Shown here: positions 12,457 to 28,704 of the stretch, piece after piece
Layout: every line of letters starts with the position of its first letter
Numbering within the stretch: position 1 is the stretch's first letter
Assembly (NCBI GenBank): GCA_020541345.1
Contig: CP045239.1
Span: 372,001 to 436,000, forward strand
From: Candidatus Ecksteinia adelgidicola
GTDB lineage: Bacteria; Pseudomonadota; Gammaproteobacteria; Enterobacterales; Enterobacteriaceae
Length of the DNA: 64,000 nt
Direction of reading: 5' to 3'
The notes under the pieces: generated by a model
The model's database searches: none
What the model was told of the DNA's origin: nothing
What the model saw: only the letters and a program-made list of their open reading frames with translations
Program-made: the position numbers and the translations under genes

Positions 12457-12888
12457 AAATATAAAATATTAATCTTCTTGAATAAGAATTTTAATTTTAC
12501 TATTAAATAACTAATATAAAGTTAATAATATTATTATAATATGTATTTTATTTTTTATCTTTAATATCTAAATTTTTGTAAAAATATATTATTAATTTAT
12601 AAAATATTAAAAATATTTAAAATACTAAAAGTAATATTTCAGATTTATTTATTTTTTATATATTATCAATATATTATTAAATATTAATTTTAATTTGCAA
12701 ATTTAAATGATACAATAACAAATATAAACATTTTATTATGTTAGTAACAAAAACATATATGACATAATACATAACGAAAATTATTTTAAATACTTTAATA
12801 AATAAAAGTATTATAACTATCTAATTTTATTAAATAACATTATATAAAACATAAGAATTTATAAAATATAAGCATAATATTAACAAAA

Positions 12889-12932
12889 TTTAGTTTTTTA
12901 AATTATATAATTTAGTTTTTTAAATTATATAA
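12889..12932. repeat. Tandem duplication, 22 bp x 2
   Basis: Two exact adjacent copies of a 22-bp unit beginning TTTAGTTTTTTAAATTA, at 12889-12910 and 12911-12932. Confidence 0.9.
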
Positions 12933-13009
12933 ATAAATAAATTAATGTTTTATTGTTAAAATACAACTTTTTATACTGTATAAATTTGTAAATTATAATT
13001 TTATTAATT

Positions 13010-13042
13010 ATTAGAACTACATTTAGTTATTAGAACTACATT
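13010..13042. repeat. Short direct repeat, 14 bp, period 19
   Basis: ATTAGAACTACATT occurs at 13010-13023 and again at 13029-13042, five bases apart, consistent with an older 19-bp tandem duplication. Confidence 0.75.
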
Positions 13043-13413
13043 ACAAGATATTTTTTATAAACAATAATTTATTAAAATCTAATAAAATTTTTATTAATAT
13101 GAACATATAATATTTATTAAAAAAAAATCTAAATATAATAATATTTTTTTATTATATTTTTATTTTATTTAATATTTTTAAAATGTGCTGATAACTATAA
13201 ATTAATGATTTTATTTCTAATAAAAAACTTATAATAAAATCATTTTTTATTTTATCATTTCATATTTAATTTTTATAAAATTTTTTTTTAAATTAAATTT
13301 TAAATTCAAACGTATATGATTAATTATTGTATAAAAAAAATATAATATATAACTTTTACATATTAGTCAATATGTAATTTATAAAAATATTATCTTTAGT
13401 TCTTCTATAACAG

Positions 13414-15060
13414 TTAACGCCATTTTTTAAAACAATTAATTAAAGAATTAGTTGATTGATCATGACTTATAACTGTGTGATTATCTTCTAATTCTACAAA
13501 AATTTGATTAGCTAATTTTTTTCCTAGTTCTACACCCCATTGATCAAAACTAAAAATATTTAAAATAACACCTTGTGTAAATATCTTATGTTCATATAAT
13601 GCAATTAAACTTCCTAAAATAAACGGAGTGATTTTTCGTACTAAAATAGAATTACTTGGACGATTACCTTTAAACATTTTAAATGGAGCTATATAATTAA
13701 TATATTCAGGATTTTCTATTGTAGAAGCGAGTTCTAATTTTACTGCTTCTAATGATTTTCCAAAAGCTAATGCTTCTGTTTGGGCAAAAAAATTTGATAA
13801 TAACTGTCTATGATGATCACGTAATGGATTATGACTAATTGCTGCTGCTATAAAATCACAAGGAATTAACTTTGTTCCTTGATGAAGTAGTTGATAAAAT
13901 GCATGTTGACCATTAGTACCAGATTGCCCCCAAACAATTGGACCAGTTTGATAATTAACTAAATTTGAATTTCGATCAACACATTTACCATTAGATTCCA
14001 TATTTCCTTGTTGAAAATAAGCAGGAAATAAAGATAAATATTGATCATACGGTAGAATGGCTTCAGTTTCAGCATGAAAGAAATTATTATACCAAATTCC
14101 TATGAGTGCTAATATTACAGGTAAGTTTTTTTCTAATGGAGTGTTCAAAAAATGTTGATCCATTGTATGTGCACCAGACAATAATTGTTTAAAATTTTCA
14201 TATCCTATAGATAGTGCAATAGATAAACCAATTGCTGACCATAGTGAATAACGCCCACCTACCCAGTTCCATAATTTAAACATATTATTAACATGTATAC
14301 CAAATTTATTTACTTCTTGAATATTACTAGACAATGCTATAAAATGTTTGTTTATATACTGATGATAATGCGCTTTGTTTAAGAACCAATCACGAGCACT
14401 ATAAGCATTAGTCATAGTTTCTTTAGTTTTAAACGTTTTAGATGCAATTAAAAAAAGGGTGGTTTCTGGATTTAGTAATTTTACTGTTTCGACAAAATGA
14501 GTACTATCAACATTAGAGATAAAGTGCATATTTAAATGATTTTTATAAGGTTTAAGTGCTTCAGTTACCATATAAGGACCAAGATCTGAGCCTCCAATAC
14601 CAATGTTTACTATGTCAGTGATTGATTTTCCAGTATAACCTTTCCAAATTCCATTAATTATTTTATGACAAAATTCTTTCATCACAGATAATACAATATT
14701 AACTTCTTTCATTATATCTTTTCCATCGAGTATAATTGGATTATTTTTTCGATTTCGAAGAGCAATATGTAATACTGCACGATTTTCAGTATAATTAATT
14801 TTTTTTCCAGAAAACATTGATATAATTGCATTTTTTAAATCTGCTTCTTTTGCTAACATTTGCAATTTTTCTAATGTTTTACTAGTGATATGATTTTTAG
14901 AATAGTCTACTAATATTTGATCATTAAAAACGATTGAAAATTTAGAAAAACGTTCGTGATCTTTTTTAAAAAAATCAGAAATGTGAATATCTTTTATCTG
15001 TATAAAATGTTTTTTCAAATCTTTCCAAGCAGTAGTTTTAATTGGATTAATATTTTTCAT
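13414..15060 (-). CDS. pgi: Glucose-6-phosphate isomerase
   Basis: Interconverts glucose-6-phosphate and fructose-6-phosphate in glycolysis and gluconeogenesis. It has 548 residues against 549 in E. coli, collinear throughout. The catalytic residues fall at exactly the E. coli numbers: Glu355 in GNMESNGK, His386 in NGQHAFYQ and Lys514 in ELGKKLAN. The phosphate-binding stretch [13 protein letters not shown] and the [12 protein letters not shown] motif are intact. The ATG at 15060 has AAGAG upstream and gives [13 protein letters not shown], matching E. coli. No neighbours are co-transcribed. Nothing suggests decay, which implies that hexose phosphates are used or made by the cell. Confidence 0.98.
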   Translation of the reverse strand: MKNINPIKTTAWKDLKKHFIQIKDIHISDFFKKDHERFSKFSIVFNDQILVDYSKNHITSKTLEKLQMLAKEADLKNAIISMFSGKKINYTENRAVLHIALRNRKNNPIILDGKDIMKEVNIVLSVMKEFCHKIINGIWKGYTGKSITDIVNIGIGGSDLGPYMVTEALKPYKNHLNMHFISNVDSTHFVETVKLLNPETTLFLIASKTFKTKETMTNAYSARDWFLNKAHYHQYINKHFIALSSNIQEVNKFGIHVNNMFKLWNWVGGRYSLWSAIGLSIALSIGYENFKQLLSGAHTMDQHFLNTPLEKNLPVILALIGIWYNNFFHAETEAILPYDQYLSLFPAYFQQGNMESNGKCVDRNSNLVNYQTGPIVWGQSGTNGQHAFYQLLHQGTKLIPCDFIAAAISHNPLRDHHRQLLSNFFAQTEALAFGKSLEAVKLELASTIENPEYINYIAPFKMFKGNRPSNSILVRKITPFILGSLIALYEHKIFTQGVILNIFSFDQWGVELGKKLANQIFVELEDNHTVISHDQSTNSLINCFKKWR

Positions 15061-16292
15061 AAAATGCTCTTAAATTTAAATATGATATACGATATAATGA
15101 AATTATTGTTATTTTTTGTTATATTTGTTTTATAAAAAATGGTTGTGAATATAATTAATATTATAATTATAGATTTAAATATTTAAAACATTATCTAATA
15201 AAATATATTTTAAAAATGATCATGTTAATAATTTATACTATTTTAATAATAGATTATTATATATTTACTACATTAAATTATTTACTAATTTATAGAGTGT
15301 AAAAATATTTATACTATAATAAACGTAATTTTTATCTTTATATTTTATTAATTTAAACAAAATTTATTAGTTAATTGGAGTTTTAATATACTTAATATTC
15401 AATATAAATTAATAGAGCATTAAATATATTGTTTTAATAAGTTTTTTTTAGATAAACATTATATATTAATATTTAATAAAATTGTCGTTGTTTTCACAAA
15501 GTATAAAAATTTTAATTTTATATTTATAACAATATAGTAATATAAATTTTACATTATTATAAATAAAAAAATATATTTTTATTTTATATTTTATAAATTA
15601 ATGCACGTTTTTAAAATTTTACTAATTTAATTTATACTTTTTAATACATACTCTATACATATTTTTTTATTATATGATAATTTTATTGTTCTTTTATTTA
15701 TTAATATTTTTATTTTTATGAATTTTTTTATCAAAAAAATATTATTTCTTTAATATTATAACATTAATATTTTATTTAATATTACTATTTTATTTAACAC
15801 TCCATTATAGCATTATTATGCAATAACTTAATTTTCTAATATGTACTTACATTTATTTTTTATATATCACTTCATGTTTTATACAGCTATTTATATCAAA
15901 AATGTTGATTATATAAATTATTTAATATAATAATGAAAAATTAATTTATTCATAACAGTATAATTAGTAGTATAATAATTTAAAAATTAAAGCTATAATA
16001 TAATTAATTTTGTTATTTATAATTATAATTATTTTTTATTTTAAGTTATTTTATAATAATTATTTTTGTTTATCATTGATTTTATTGAAAATTATTTAAA
16101 TATTTTATAATTTAAATAATTTATAAATTATACTTTTTATAAAAAAATTATTTTCACTTTTACACAAATAAAAACACAATGTCGCCATATAAAAAATCTT
16201 ACTAAAAATATTTTATATTTGAAATTTTAATATTTTTATAACTAGTTATTATCCATAATTCTAATTTATTAAAAAATTTTATAGGAATAATT
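15061..16292. other. Non-coding gap between divergent pgi and ahpC-type gene
   Basis: About 1.2 kb of AT-rich sequence that should carry two outward promoters. I cannot pick them out with confidence. No gene, RNA or strong hairpin is seen. Confidence 0.65.
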
Positions 16293-16895
16293 ATGATTTT
16301 AGTAGCTCGTCAAGCCCCTGATTTTACCGCTCCTGCTGTATTAGGCAATGGAAATATTATTAATAATTTTAATTTAAAACAATACTTAAATAATAAACCA
16401 GCTATTTTATTTTTTTGGCCAATGGATTTTACTTTTGTATGCCCGTCTGAATTGATTGCTTTTGATCGTCGTTATGAAGAATTTCATAAAAGAGGTGTTG
16501 AAGTAATAGGCGTTTCGTTTGATTCAGTATTTGTTCATGATGCATGGAGAAAAACATTAATTAAAAATGGAGGAATAGGTGAAGTAAAGTTTGTCATGGT
16601 TTCTGATATTAAACGTAAAATTCAAACAGCGTATGGCATTGAACATCCTGAAGAAGGTGTTGCATTACGTGGATCTTTTTTAATTGATAAAATTGGCATT
16701 GTCCGCTCTCAGATAGTTCAAGATCTATCAATTGGTCGCAACATTGATGAAATGATACGTCTTGTCGATGCATTACAATTTCATGAGCAATATGGTGAAG
16801 TATGTCCTGCACAATGGAGAAAAGGTAAAGTAGGTATGCATCCTTCTTCAGAAGGTGTTATTAAATATTTGAGTAAATATGCTACGACTTTATAA
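16293..16895 (+). CDS. Typical 2-Cys peroxiredoxin (AhpC/TSA family)
   Basis: Thiol peroxidase that reduces hydrogen peroxide and organic peroxides. The 200-residue protein has the peroxidatic cysteine in FTFVCPSE (Cys50) and the resolving cysteine in EVCPAQW (Cys171), the arrangement of typical 2-Cys peroxiredoxins that work as dimers or decamers. It resembles the 200-residue TSA-type enzyme of Yersinia, Serratia and Buchnera more than the AhpC of E. coli, and no ahpF reductase is adjacent, so its electron donor is probably thioredoxin (inference). AGGA lies seven bases before the ATG. An excellent terminator follows, so it is a single-gene transcript. Its conservation suggests exposure to host-derived oxidants. 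Confidence 0.93.
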   Translation: MILVARQAPDFTAPAVLGNGNIINNFNLKQYLNNKPAILFFWPMDFTFVCPSELIAFDRRYEEFHKRGVEVIGVSFDSVFVHDAWRKTLIKNGGIGEVKFVMVSDIKRKIQTAYGIEHPEEGVALRGSFLIDKIGIVRSQIVQDLSIGRNIDEMIRLVDALQFHEQYGEVCPAQWRKGKVGMHPSSEGVIKYLSKYATTL

Positions 16896-16912
16896 CGTTT
16901 AATTTTTTCAAG

Positions 16913-16941
16913 AATAAACCGACTTTATGTCGGTTTATTTT
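16913..16941 (+). terminator. Intrinsic terminator of the peroxiredoxin gene
   Basis: AATAAACCGAC pairs perfectly with GTCGGTTTATT around the loop TTTAT (11-bp stem with a GC core), followed by a short T-rich tail. It lies 18 bases after the stop codon and is the clearest intrinsic terminator in the window. Confidence 0.88.
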
Positions 16942-18512
16942 AATTAATGAAATATTATAACATTTTTTTAAAAAATTTATTTATTATTACTATAATAAAC
17001 ACATCTTTTAAAAACAATTAAACTAATTTATTTAATAATTAACTATATATTAAAATATAAATTATTTATTTTATTATTTTTAATTGAATTCGATAAGGAT
17101 TTTGAATTACAAAATATTTTTTAGACATTTAAATATAAAAGTTTTATAAACGTTAGAATTTTATCATTCAATAAAAAAATAAATTTTTACACATAAAAAC
17201 ATAATTCACATCTACCTTATTTTATCTTCTTTATGATTTTTAAATATAATAAAATATATTATTATATGATTAATATTATTAAAACTTTAATGAAACATTA
17301 TATTTTATTTATATGAAAATTATGTTGATTTTTAACAAAATTTTATGTTTTTATAGTATTGATTTTATCATACAATAAAATTTTTTATGTTAAAAATTAT
17401 TAAATAATCCATGTTATAAATTATCTAATATTTTATAATATTTATTGTAATAGATTATAAAAATTTTTTCTTATATTTATTAATATGTGAATCAAAAAGT
17501 TTTTTATTTTTAAGTGTTTAAAGTAATAATTTTAATAAAAATATTTTCATATGTTAATGTATTTACAATTTTAAATATTTAAATAACTTAATAGTAATTT
17601 TATTACATTATAAAAACAAAAAAATTTATTATACTATATTAAAATAAAAAAATATATGTTAATTAAAAATTAATTATTAAATTAAATTATTGTTCAATAT
17701 TAAAATAGTCATAATATTTAAATATATAAATTATTTTTTTTAAATTAACTAAGAAAAGTAATAAGTATATCATTTATAATATTTTTTAAAATTATAAAAA
17801 ATAATCGATAAATAATATGTTATGATTATCTTAAATACTTAATACAAAAATATTGTTTTAAATTAATGTTAATATATTTTTTTTAAAAATTTATTTAAAA
17901 ATAAAATATAAATTAATTTATTAAAAAAATATTATTAAAAAATATGTAATTTCTTGTATTAATATTATATTATATTTTAAATAAAATATATTCAAATTAT
18001 AAGAAAAATATTTTCTATTATGCATTGTGTCTTATATTACTAATAGTAATAATTTTAAGATGATTGATATAAAAGGATTATAAAAATTTGTTATATTATA
18101 TAAATATGAATGTCTTATTTTTTTCTTAAGACTAACGTTACAATTCATAAAAATATTTTTTTAAATATTTTATAAATTCATTAAATCTTATAAAGAAAGA
18201 AGTTATTTTTTATTTAGAAATATAAGTAGAAAATTTAATATTTTTTCTTAATATTATGTTCTATTATGTTTATTTTTTTTGTTTGTTATTATTTTATAAT
18301 ATATGAAAAAATTTTTCTTTTTCTTTAGATAATTACTGCTATTTGATAAAACTAAAATAGTATAGGAAAATTATAATATTTTAACAAAATTAACTTTTTA
18401 TTTCTGAAAGAATATAAATATTTTATTATATAATAATATTTTGTTAAGTAAAATTTTAGAAAATAAAATGTATACAATAATAAAAAATACAATACTTACT
18501 TCATCTATATCT

Positions 18513-18548
18513 ATTGTTAATGTTTTAAAAATTGTTAATGCTTTAAAA
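18513..18548. repeat. Tandem duplication, 18 bp x 2 (17/18 identical)
   Basis: ATTGTTAATGTTTTAAAA at 18513-18530 is followed by ATTGTTAATGCTTTAAAA at 18531-18548. Confidence 0.86.
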
Positions 18549-18781
18549 TAATGATTTAAAATGAAACGTTTATGTTGTTATATTTTATTTTAAATATTTT
18601 TATTTTTTTTGTTATATTATTTTTAGTTAATCTTTATAATCTTACTTATAACAGAAATATAGATCTTTATTATAAATATAACAATAAAAATTTTAAAAAT
18701 GTAAAGTAAATATGTTTAATAAAGTTTAAAATAACGACAATTATTATTACAACGGTAGTTAAGTTTATGTTTACTTTGATT

Positions 18782-18802
18782 AATAGTGTATGTAACACTA
18801 TT
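18782..18802. terminator. Orphan terminator-like hairpin
   Basis: AATAGTGT pairs with ACACTATT around loop ATGTA (8 bp), and two further T residues follow. No gene lies within 1.8 kb on either side. It could be the fossil terminator of a deleted gene. Evidence is structural only. Confidence 0.35.
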
Positions 18803-19502
18803 TTAAATTTAAATTTAAACATCTTTTTTTAGTTATTTCTTTTATTGATTTTATTATATTAAAATTGTTCCTAATCATGAATTACCATAAGTTAAAAAAA
18901 TTATAGTATTTAATATAATGTTTAATAAATTTATGACTATAATAATAATTAAAAAATTTTCTTTATTATCAAGTATTGAAAGTATAATTATTATTATTTT
19001 AATATCTTTCTCTAATTTTTCATGAATGAGCTACAATATTACCTAAATAATTAAAAATTTAAATAAAAAAAGAATTTTAATTTTACATTTAGCATTAAAA
19101 TTAGTGTATGACTTAAAATTAGTTATTTTTTATATCTATTAAAGGTTTTTTAAGTTAAAAGTGAATTACATATAATAAGATTGCTACTTATTAAAAATAA
19201 ATTAATAGACTTAATAATATAATATATTTGTTAAAAATACATTTTTTATTTTAAATAATATTTTATAATTATTTACAATAATAATTTATTATTTTATACT
19301 ATAAAATAGTAATAAACATAAAAATGTTATTAATATTCAATGCGTTATTATTATAATATTTTTATATTTTATTATTAATAATAATATGATAAATTTTTTT
19401 ATATTTTGTAAAAATTTTATAATAAAAAATATATTAAAAATCATTATTTTATTTTTAATAAAAAGTTTTTTATTTATAATATATCTTAATAAATATTATT
19501 TA

Positions 19503-19540
19503 TTTTATATTAACATAACTTTTTTATATTAACATAATTA
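19503..19540. repeat. Tandem duplication, 19-bp period
   Basis: TTTTATATTAACATAA occurs at 19503-19518 and 19522-19537 with a period of 19 bases; the last bases of the unit have diverged. Confidence 0.8.
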
Positions 19541-20696
19541 ACATTTAAATTTATAAAATGTATATTACTATATTAATGATATAATGATATAAAACATTTA
19601 ATATCCTAATATTTATAATATACATGATATGTTATTATTATAATAACTATCTTAATAAATATTATTAAATATTTATAATAATATAATTTAATGATTAAAA
19701 AATATACATTATCATTTAATATTATTATACTTTATAAAACATATAGTTTTTTAAATTTTATATATTATTATATAATATATTTATTTTAACATGTTTTAAA
19801 TTATTTATTTAGACAACATATAATATGTTAACATTAATAAAAAAATAATTCTTAATTTTTAAAAAATGTTCATTATTTTCTATTATACATTTAATATAAT
19901 GAAGAGATTAAAAATTATATAAATTTTAATTTGATTATAATTTTTTAAATTTTCTATACATAATGTAATGAGTTATGTTTTACATGTATAATATTTTTTA
20001 ATATTTAATATTTTGTAGTAATTATTTAGTTTTTTAAAAAAGCTATATTTTTAAATATATACTATAGAATTTATTGATTATTTTATTTATTGTAATTTAT
20101 ATTTCTTTATAATGATATATATTTTATAATAATATAAATAAATAATCTAACATTTCAAAACATATTAACTATAAAATATTACGATGAATAGCATAAAAAT
20201 ATTATTTTTATAAATTATAGTCAATTAATTTTAATTTATATAAAATAATAAATTAATAAAATGTTTAATATATTTTCATTAAAAAGTAAATATCACGTTT
20301 TATACAGAAACATAAATACGTTATTACTGATCAATAACATTAACATGAAATAAAAAAATTTTAAATATTTATTAATAGAATAATCGCAATAATGATGATA
20401 TATTATTATTTATTAACATAAAAATTAAAAATTTTTTAAAAATTATATCAATATACTATAAATTAATAAAATACTATAAATAATAAAATTATATATATTA
20501 CAAATTGTTTAATTATAATTACTATTTTAACTATTACTTAAATAACAAAATATTATTTATTAATCAATTTCATGTAATATAATTAAAAAATCATTAGTTT
20601 TTTCATACTAAAATATGATAGCTTTTAGTCTAAAAAATATAATATAAATAAAAACATATAAAATGTTAATAATTAGAATACTATAGGTAATTAAAA

Positions 20697-21788
20697 ATGG
20701 GATTTACATGTGGTATTATTGGATTGCCTAATGTAGGTAAATCTACTCTATTTAATGCGTGTACTAAATCAAATATTAATGCTTCTAATTTTCCATTTTG
20801 TACTATTACACCAAATATTGGTATAGTTTCTATACCTGATATACGTTTAACAAAATTAGCAGAAATTGTAAAACCACAACATATTGTTCCAACTACTATA
20901 GAATTCATTGATATTGCTGGTTTAGTAAAAGGAGCTTCTAAAGGAGAAGGAATGGGAAATCAGTTTTTAACTAGTATAGGTAAAGCTGATGCAATTGGAC
21001 ATGTAGTACGTTGTTTTGAAAACAATAATATTATTCATGTTAATAACAAAGTCCATCCAACTAAAGATATTGAAATAATTAACACTGAACTTGCTTTATC
21101 TGATCTTCATACATGTGAACGCGCGATTTATCGAACAAAAAAAAAGGTTAAATGTGGAAACAAAGATGCTGAAGCTGAAATTATTATTTTAAAAAAATGT
21201 TTCTTACATCTAGAAAATTTAGGTATGTTACGATCTCTTAATTTAAGCAAAAAAGACCAATTAATTATTCATTACTTAAATTTTTTAACATTAAAATCTA
21301 TTATGTATATTGCTAATGTTAATGAAAGTGGTTTTTATAATAATCCTTATCTAGATGAAGTATATAAAATAGCAAACATTGAAAATTCTATAGTAGTACC
21401 TGTATGCGCTATTCTTGAATCTGATATTACTTCATTAAAAGATGAAGAACGAGATGAATTTATTAAAGAATTAGGTTTAAAAGAAACAGGTTTAAATCAG
21501 GTAATTCGTGCTGGTTACAATTTACTTAACTTATTAACTTATTTTACCGTCGGTATTAAAGAAGTGCGTGCTTGGACTATTCCAGCATATAGTACAGCTT
21601 TTCACGCTGCAGGAAAGATTCATACTGATTTTAAAAAAGGTTTTATTCGTGCTCAAACTATTTCATACGAAGATTTTATACAATATAATGGTGAATCAGG
21701 TGTGAAAGAAGCAGGAAAAATAAGATTAGAAGGAAAAAATTATATTGTTAAAGATGGTGATATAATTAAATTTTTGTTTAACATTTAA
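20697..21788 (+). CDS. ychF: YchF/OLA1-family P-loop ATPase
   Basis: Obg-related translation-associated NTPase that binds ATP more readily than GTP and interacts with the ribosome. It has 363 residues, the E. coli length. Walker A GLPNVGKS is at residues 9-16 and the switch II region is [20 protein letters not shown]. The base-specificity motif is NVNE (IANVNESGF) in place of NKxD, the hallmark of the ATP-preferring family. The C-terminal TGS domain ([19 protein letters not shown]) is complete. An AGG ribosome site precedes the ATG. In E. coli ychF lies near prs-ispE-lolB on the same strand; here it is next to them but points the other way, and pth is missing between. Confidence 0.96.
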   Translation: MGFTCGIIGLPNVGKSTLFNACTKSNINASNFPFCTITPNIGIVSIPDIRLTKLAEIVKPQHIVPTTIEFIDIAGLVKGASKGEGMGNQFLTSIGKADAIGHVVRCFENNNIIHVNNKVHPTKDIEIINTELALSDLHTCERAIYRTKKKVKCGNKDAEAEIIILKKCFLHLENLGMLRSLNLSKKDQLIIHYLNFLTLKSIMYIANVNESGFYNNPYLDEVYKIANIENSIVVPVCAILESDITSLKDEERDEFIKELGLKETGLNQVIRAGYNLLNLLTYFTVGIKEVRAWTIPAYSTAFHAAGKIHTDFKKGFIRAQTISYEDFIQYNGESGVKEAGKIRLEGKNYIVKDGDIIKFLFNI

Positions 21789-22317
21789 TATATAACATTA
21801 AAAACAACATAATTTTTAATATACAATATTTTTATATATTCATTGCAAACATAAAATAATATCTTTTTTTAAAATAGTTAAGTTATTAAATATTAACAAT
21901 ATAAAAATTTTTTATAATAAGTATTATCATATTTTTAAAAAAAATAATAATTTTTAAATAAAATTAAATATTCTACATATTTATAAGATTTTTTTTAATA
22001 TAAAGATTATATTTTTCTTAAAAATAATCACTTTTTTAAATTATGATGATTAATGATAACAATGTATTAAATTATAAAAATAGATAATGTACATTGATAC
22101 AATGTATAATATTTTTACTATTTTTTTTTAACATATGACATCAAAAACATCTTGTATGTTATATTAATTAATATGAGATAATATGTGTAATATACAATAT
22201 AATCTTTTAGAATAAAATTATTATAATAATATGCTATGTTAATAAAAAATTATTCATTATTAAATATATAATATAAAAATAGTATGTAAACTTTTTTTCT
22301 TAAAAAATCTAAATACA
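21789..22317. other. Non-coding gap between convergent ychF and prs
   Basis: About 530 bases. A small hairpin TACATTG-ATA-CAATGTA at 22090-22106 followed by T-rich sequence could end ychF transcripts, but it is 300 bases from the stop. No gene is seen; pth, which lies here in E. coli, is absent. Confidence 0.6.
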
Positions 22318-23265
22318 TTAATATTTAAACATCTCAGAAATTGATTCTTCATTGCTAATACGTCGAATAGCTTCAGCTAACATATTAGAAAGTGTTAAAG
22401 TTCGAACATTTTTTAATTTGTTGATTTCTAGCGATAATGGAATAGTATCACAAACAATTACTTTATTAATAACTGAGTTTTTAATATTATGTAAAGCGTT
22501 TCCGGAAAAAATTGGATGAATTGCATAAGCAAATACACGTCTAGATTTACATTTTTTTAAAGCTTCTGCTGCCTTACATAAAGTTTCGCCAGTATCAATC
22601 ATATCATCAACTAGTACGCAATCTCGATCTGCAACATCACCGATAATATTCATGACTTGAGAAACATTTGCATGTGGACGCCGTTTGTCAATAATAGCCA
22701 TATCACTATCATTTAATAATTTAGCAATTGCTCGAGCACGTACTACTCCACCAATGTCTGGAGAAACTATAATAGGATTCTCTAGGTTTTGAGTTAACAT
22801 ATCTTCTAAGAAAATAGGACTTCCAAAAACATTGTCAACTGGAACATCAAAAAATCCTTGAATTTGTTCAGTATGAAGATCTACAGTCAGTACACGATCA
22901 ACTCCGACACTAGAGAGAAAATCAGCAACTACTCTAGCAGTAATTGGAACACGTGCAGAACGAACACGGCGATCTTGACGAGCATATCCAAAATATGGAA
23001 TTACAGCAGTAATTCGTCCTGCTGAAGCACGGCGTAAAGCATCAACCATAACTACTAGTTCCATCAGATTATCATTAGTTGGAGCGCAAGTAGATTGAAT
23101 AATGAAAACATCACTACCACGTACATTTTCATTGATTTTTACACTTACTTCACCATCACTAAAACGACTAACAGTAGCTTTACCAAGATTAGTATATAAA
23201 CGACTCGCGATGCGTCGTGCTAGGTCTGGAGTAGCATTGCCAGAAAAAAGCTTCATATCAGACAC
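22318..23265 (-). CDS. prs: Ribose-phosphate pyrophosphokinase (PRPP synthetase)
   Basis: Makes 5-phosphoribosyl-1-pyrophosphate from ribose-5-phosphate and ATP for purine, pyrimidine, NAD, histidine and tryptophan synthesis. The 315 residues match E. coli Prs closely: [14 protein letters not shown], the FGYARQDRR flexible loop, [12 protein letters not shown], the PRPP-binding loop [13 protein letters not shown] and the C-terminal [13 protein letters not shown]. The start is GTG at 23265 (GTG-TCT-GAT-ATG-AAG), as in E. coli, with TGAGGT upstream; starting at the ATG three codons later would lose the conserved position. It is the last gene of lolB-ispE-prs, with a 151-base gap after ispE that may contain its own promoter. 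Confidence 0.97.
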   Translation of the reverse strand: MSDMKLFSGNATPDLARRIASRLYTNLGKATVSRFSDGEVSVKINENVRGSDVFIIQSTCAPTNDNLMELVVMVDALRRASAGRITAVIPYFGYARQDRRVRSARVPITARVVADFLSSVGVDRVLTVDLHTEQIQGFFDVPVDNVFGSPIFLEDMLTQNLENPIIVSPDIGGVVRARAIAKLLNDSDMAIIDKRRPHANVSQVMNIIGDVADRDCVLVDDMIDTGETLCKAAEALKKCKSRRVFAYAIHPIFSGNALHNIKNSVINKVIVCDTIPLSLEINKLKNVRTLTLSNMLAEAIRRISNEESISEMFKY

Positions 23266-23416
23266 AAAAACCTCAATTTTACTATTGTAAAAAGATATTA
23301 TAGAATAATCATTCTGCGAAGAGTAATTACTCGTTTTAGTTCATTTATTTAAAAATAACGTAATAAAATGTTATAAAATTATTAAATAAAAAATCTTATT
23401 TTATGCATTTAACCAT

Positions 23417-24265
23417 CTAAAATTTACATTGGTATAATGGAGAAATATTAACACCTTGTGAAATAAAACCGTGTATCGAAACTGGAAATTGATGTAATAC
23501 TTTATAAGCAGCTTCTTGACTATCAAATTCTGAGAATACACAAGAACCTGTGCCAGTTAAACGTGATGGAGCATATCGTAATAACCAGAAAATAAGTTGT
23601 TCAACTTTGTAAAAACGCTTTCGTACAATTAATTCACAATCATTTTTATAAGGAATTGATAACAATTCGTTAAATTTCCGAATTGGAGTATTTCGCGTTA
23701 GTTCTTTATCATTAAAAATTGTTTTAGTAGAAATATTAATGTTAGGGTAAGCTACCAAATACCATTTTTCTGGTGCATTAATGAATGTTAATTTTTCTCC
23801 TATACCTTCAGCAAACGCAGTATGTCCACATATAAAAAAGGGTATATCAGCACCAAGTTGAATACCTAATTGAATTAGTTGATTATTATTTAAGTTGCAA
23901 TTCCATAATTCATTTAATGCAACAAGTATAGTAGCAGCATTAGAAGAACCACCTCCTAAACCACTACCTGTCGGTAAACGCTTGTTAATTTTAATATCCA
24001 TACCATATGGTGCATTTATGATTTTTTTTTTATTACAAAATTTTTCTAATAAAAGAGCTGCTCGTATAATTAAATTATTTTTATTTGATATGTTCTCTAA
24101 TGGTGTTAACAATTGAATTTTATTATCTTTTCGTGGAATTAAAATTAAAATGTCACTGTAATTAAGGAATTGATACCATGTTTGTAATAAATGATAACCA
24201 TCCTTTCGTTGACCTGTAATGTATAAAAATAAATTAAGTTTAGCAGGAGAAAGGAATTGATACAT
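23417..24265 (-). CDS. ispE: 4-diphosphocytidyl-2-C-methylerythritol kinase
   Basis: Phosphorylates CDP-methylerythritol in the non-mevalonate (MEP) route to isoprenoids, which supply undecaprenyl carriers for peptidoglycan and LPS and ubiquinone. It is a GHMP kinase of 282 residues: N-terminal [11 protein letters not shown] with the conserved lysine (Lys9), the glycine-rich ATP loop [14 protein letters not shown] (98-111) and the catalytic aspartate in LGADIPFF (Asp140). Its ATG shares one base with the lolB stop (TAATG), so the two genes are translationally coupled. This lolB-ispE-prs order is that of E. coli. The protein appears intact. Confidence 0.96.
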   Translation of the reverse strand: MYQFLSPAKLNLFLYITGQRKDGYHLLQTWYQFLNYSDILILIPRKDNKIQLLTPLENISNKNNLIIRAALLLEKFCNKKKIINAPYGMDIKINKRLPTGSGLGGGSSNAATILVALNELWNCNLNNNQLIQLGIQLGADIPFFICGHTAFAEGIGEKLTFINAPEKWYLVAYPNINISTKTIFNDKELTRNTPIRKFNELLSIPYKNDCELIVRKRFYKVEQLIFWLLRYAPSRLTGTGSCVFSEFDSQEAAYKVLHQFPVSIHGFISQGVNISPLYQCKF

Positions 24266-24906
24266 TAGTTAAATGCCCAATGATTGATTTTTAATTTAAT
24301 AATATTATTACCTTGTTTTAATTCTATTGTTCTTGGCAAAAGAAATTTATTAACGTAGTGATAATCTAAATAATTTATCGTCCAAGTTACATTGTTACTT
24401 TTATAAATTAATTGATTTAGATAATGATTATGATTTAATATGAATTTTTGAGCATTACCTGCTAATCCAAGTATCCATTCATTTAAATTATATAATGGTA
24501 TATCCATACCACTTAATTTTTTAATAATTTTTTCAGGATTATGCCCATAGTAATGTTTCCCTTTAGAATTCGTCCATTCTATTATTTTTGGTAATACGCT
24601 TATATCTAATTGAGTAAAACCAAATAAATCAGTAAATAGTAAATGATAATGTTGTTTTGAGAATTGTTCTAAAAAGAAATGTGCATATATACGTTTTTTA
24701 TTAGATATGCAAGCGAATGATCCACTAATTTTATATTGAATAATACTTTGTATTCTTTTTTTATGATGTAACCATTGCGTTGAAATAATTTTATTTGTTC
24801 TAAAAGCTCTAGTAGTAAAATCAATTGGTTTAGTAATGGTACAAGCAGGTAATAATAGACTAATAATCACAATTAGTTGAAATAATTGTTTTTTATAAGT
24901 AAACAT
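24265..24906 (-). CDS. lolB: Outer-membrane lipoprotein receptor LolB
   Basis: Receives lipoproteins from periplasmic LolA and inserts them into the outer membrane. The 213-residue protein starts with a lipoprotein signal peptide: basic KK at 5-6, a hydrophobic stretch [10 protein letters not shown] and the lipobox LLPAC, with lipidated Cys22. The mature part has the diverged LolB pattern ([43 protein letters not shown]). It is the first gene of lolB-ispE-prs and overlaps ispE by one base. The divergent hemA found in E. coli is gone. Its survival indicates that the outer membrane still carries lipoproteins. Sequence similarity is weaker than for neighbours, but the context makes the call firm. 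Confidence 0.93.
   Translation of the reverse strand: MFTYKKQLFQLIVIISLLLPACTITKPIDFTTRAFRTNKIISTQWLHHKKRIQSIIQYKISGSFACISNKKRIYAHFFLEQFSKQHYHLLFTDLFGFTQLDISVLPKIIEWTNSKGKHYYGHNPEKIIKKLSGMDIPLYNLNEWILGLAGNAQKFILNHNHYLNQLIYKSNNVTWTINYLDYHYVNKFLLPRTIELKQGNNIIKLKINHWAFN

Positions 24907-28704
<3,798 letters not shown>

Larger units (their letters stand above)
12457..13413. other. Non-coding gap between convergent cspC and pgi
   Basis: About 950 bases between two genes that face each other, so no promoter is needed. It contains two duplications (12889 and 13010). A small TTCTT-GAAT-AAGAA hairpin with a following T-rich stretch near 12473 might assist cspC termination. No gene is seen. Confidence 0.65.
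16942..20696. other. Non-coding gap, 3.8 kb, before ychF
   Basis: No credible reading frame or RNA gene. It contains an orphan hairpin at 18782 and tandem duplications at 18513 and 19503. The patch around 18740-18810 is slightly less AT-rich, possibly the last trace of a lost gene, but no protein similarity can be read from it. Confidence 0.65.
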
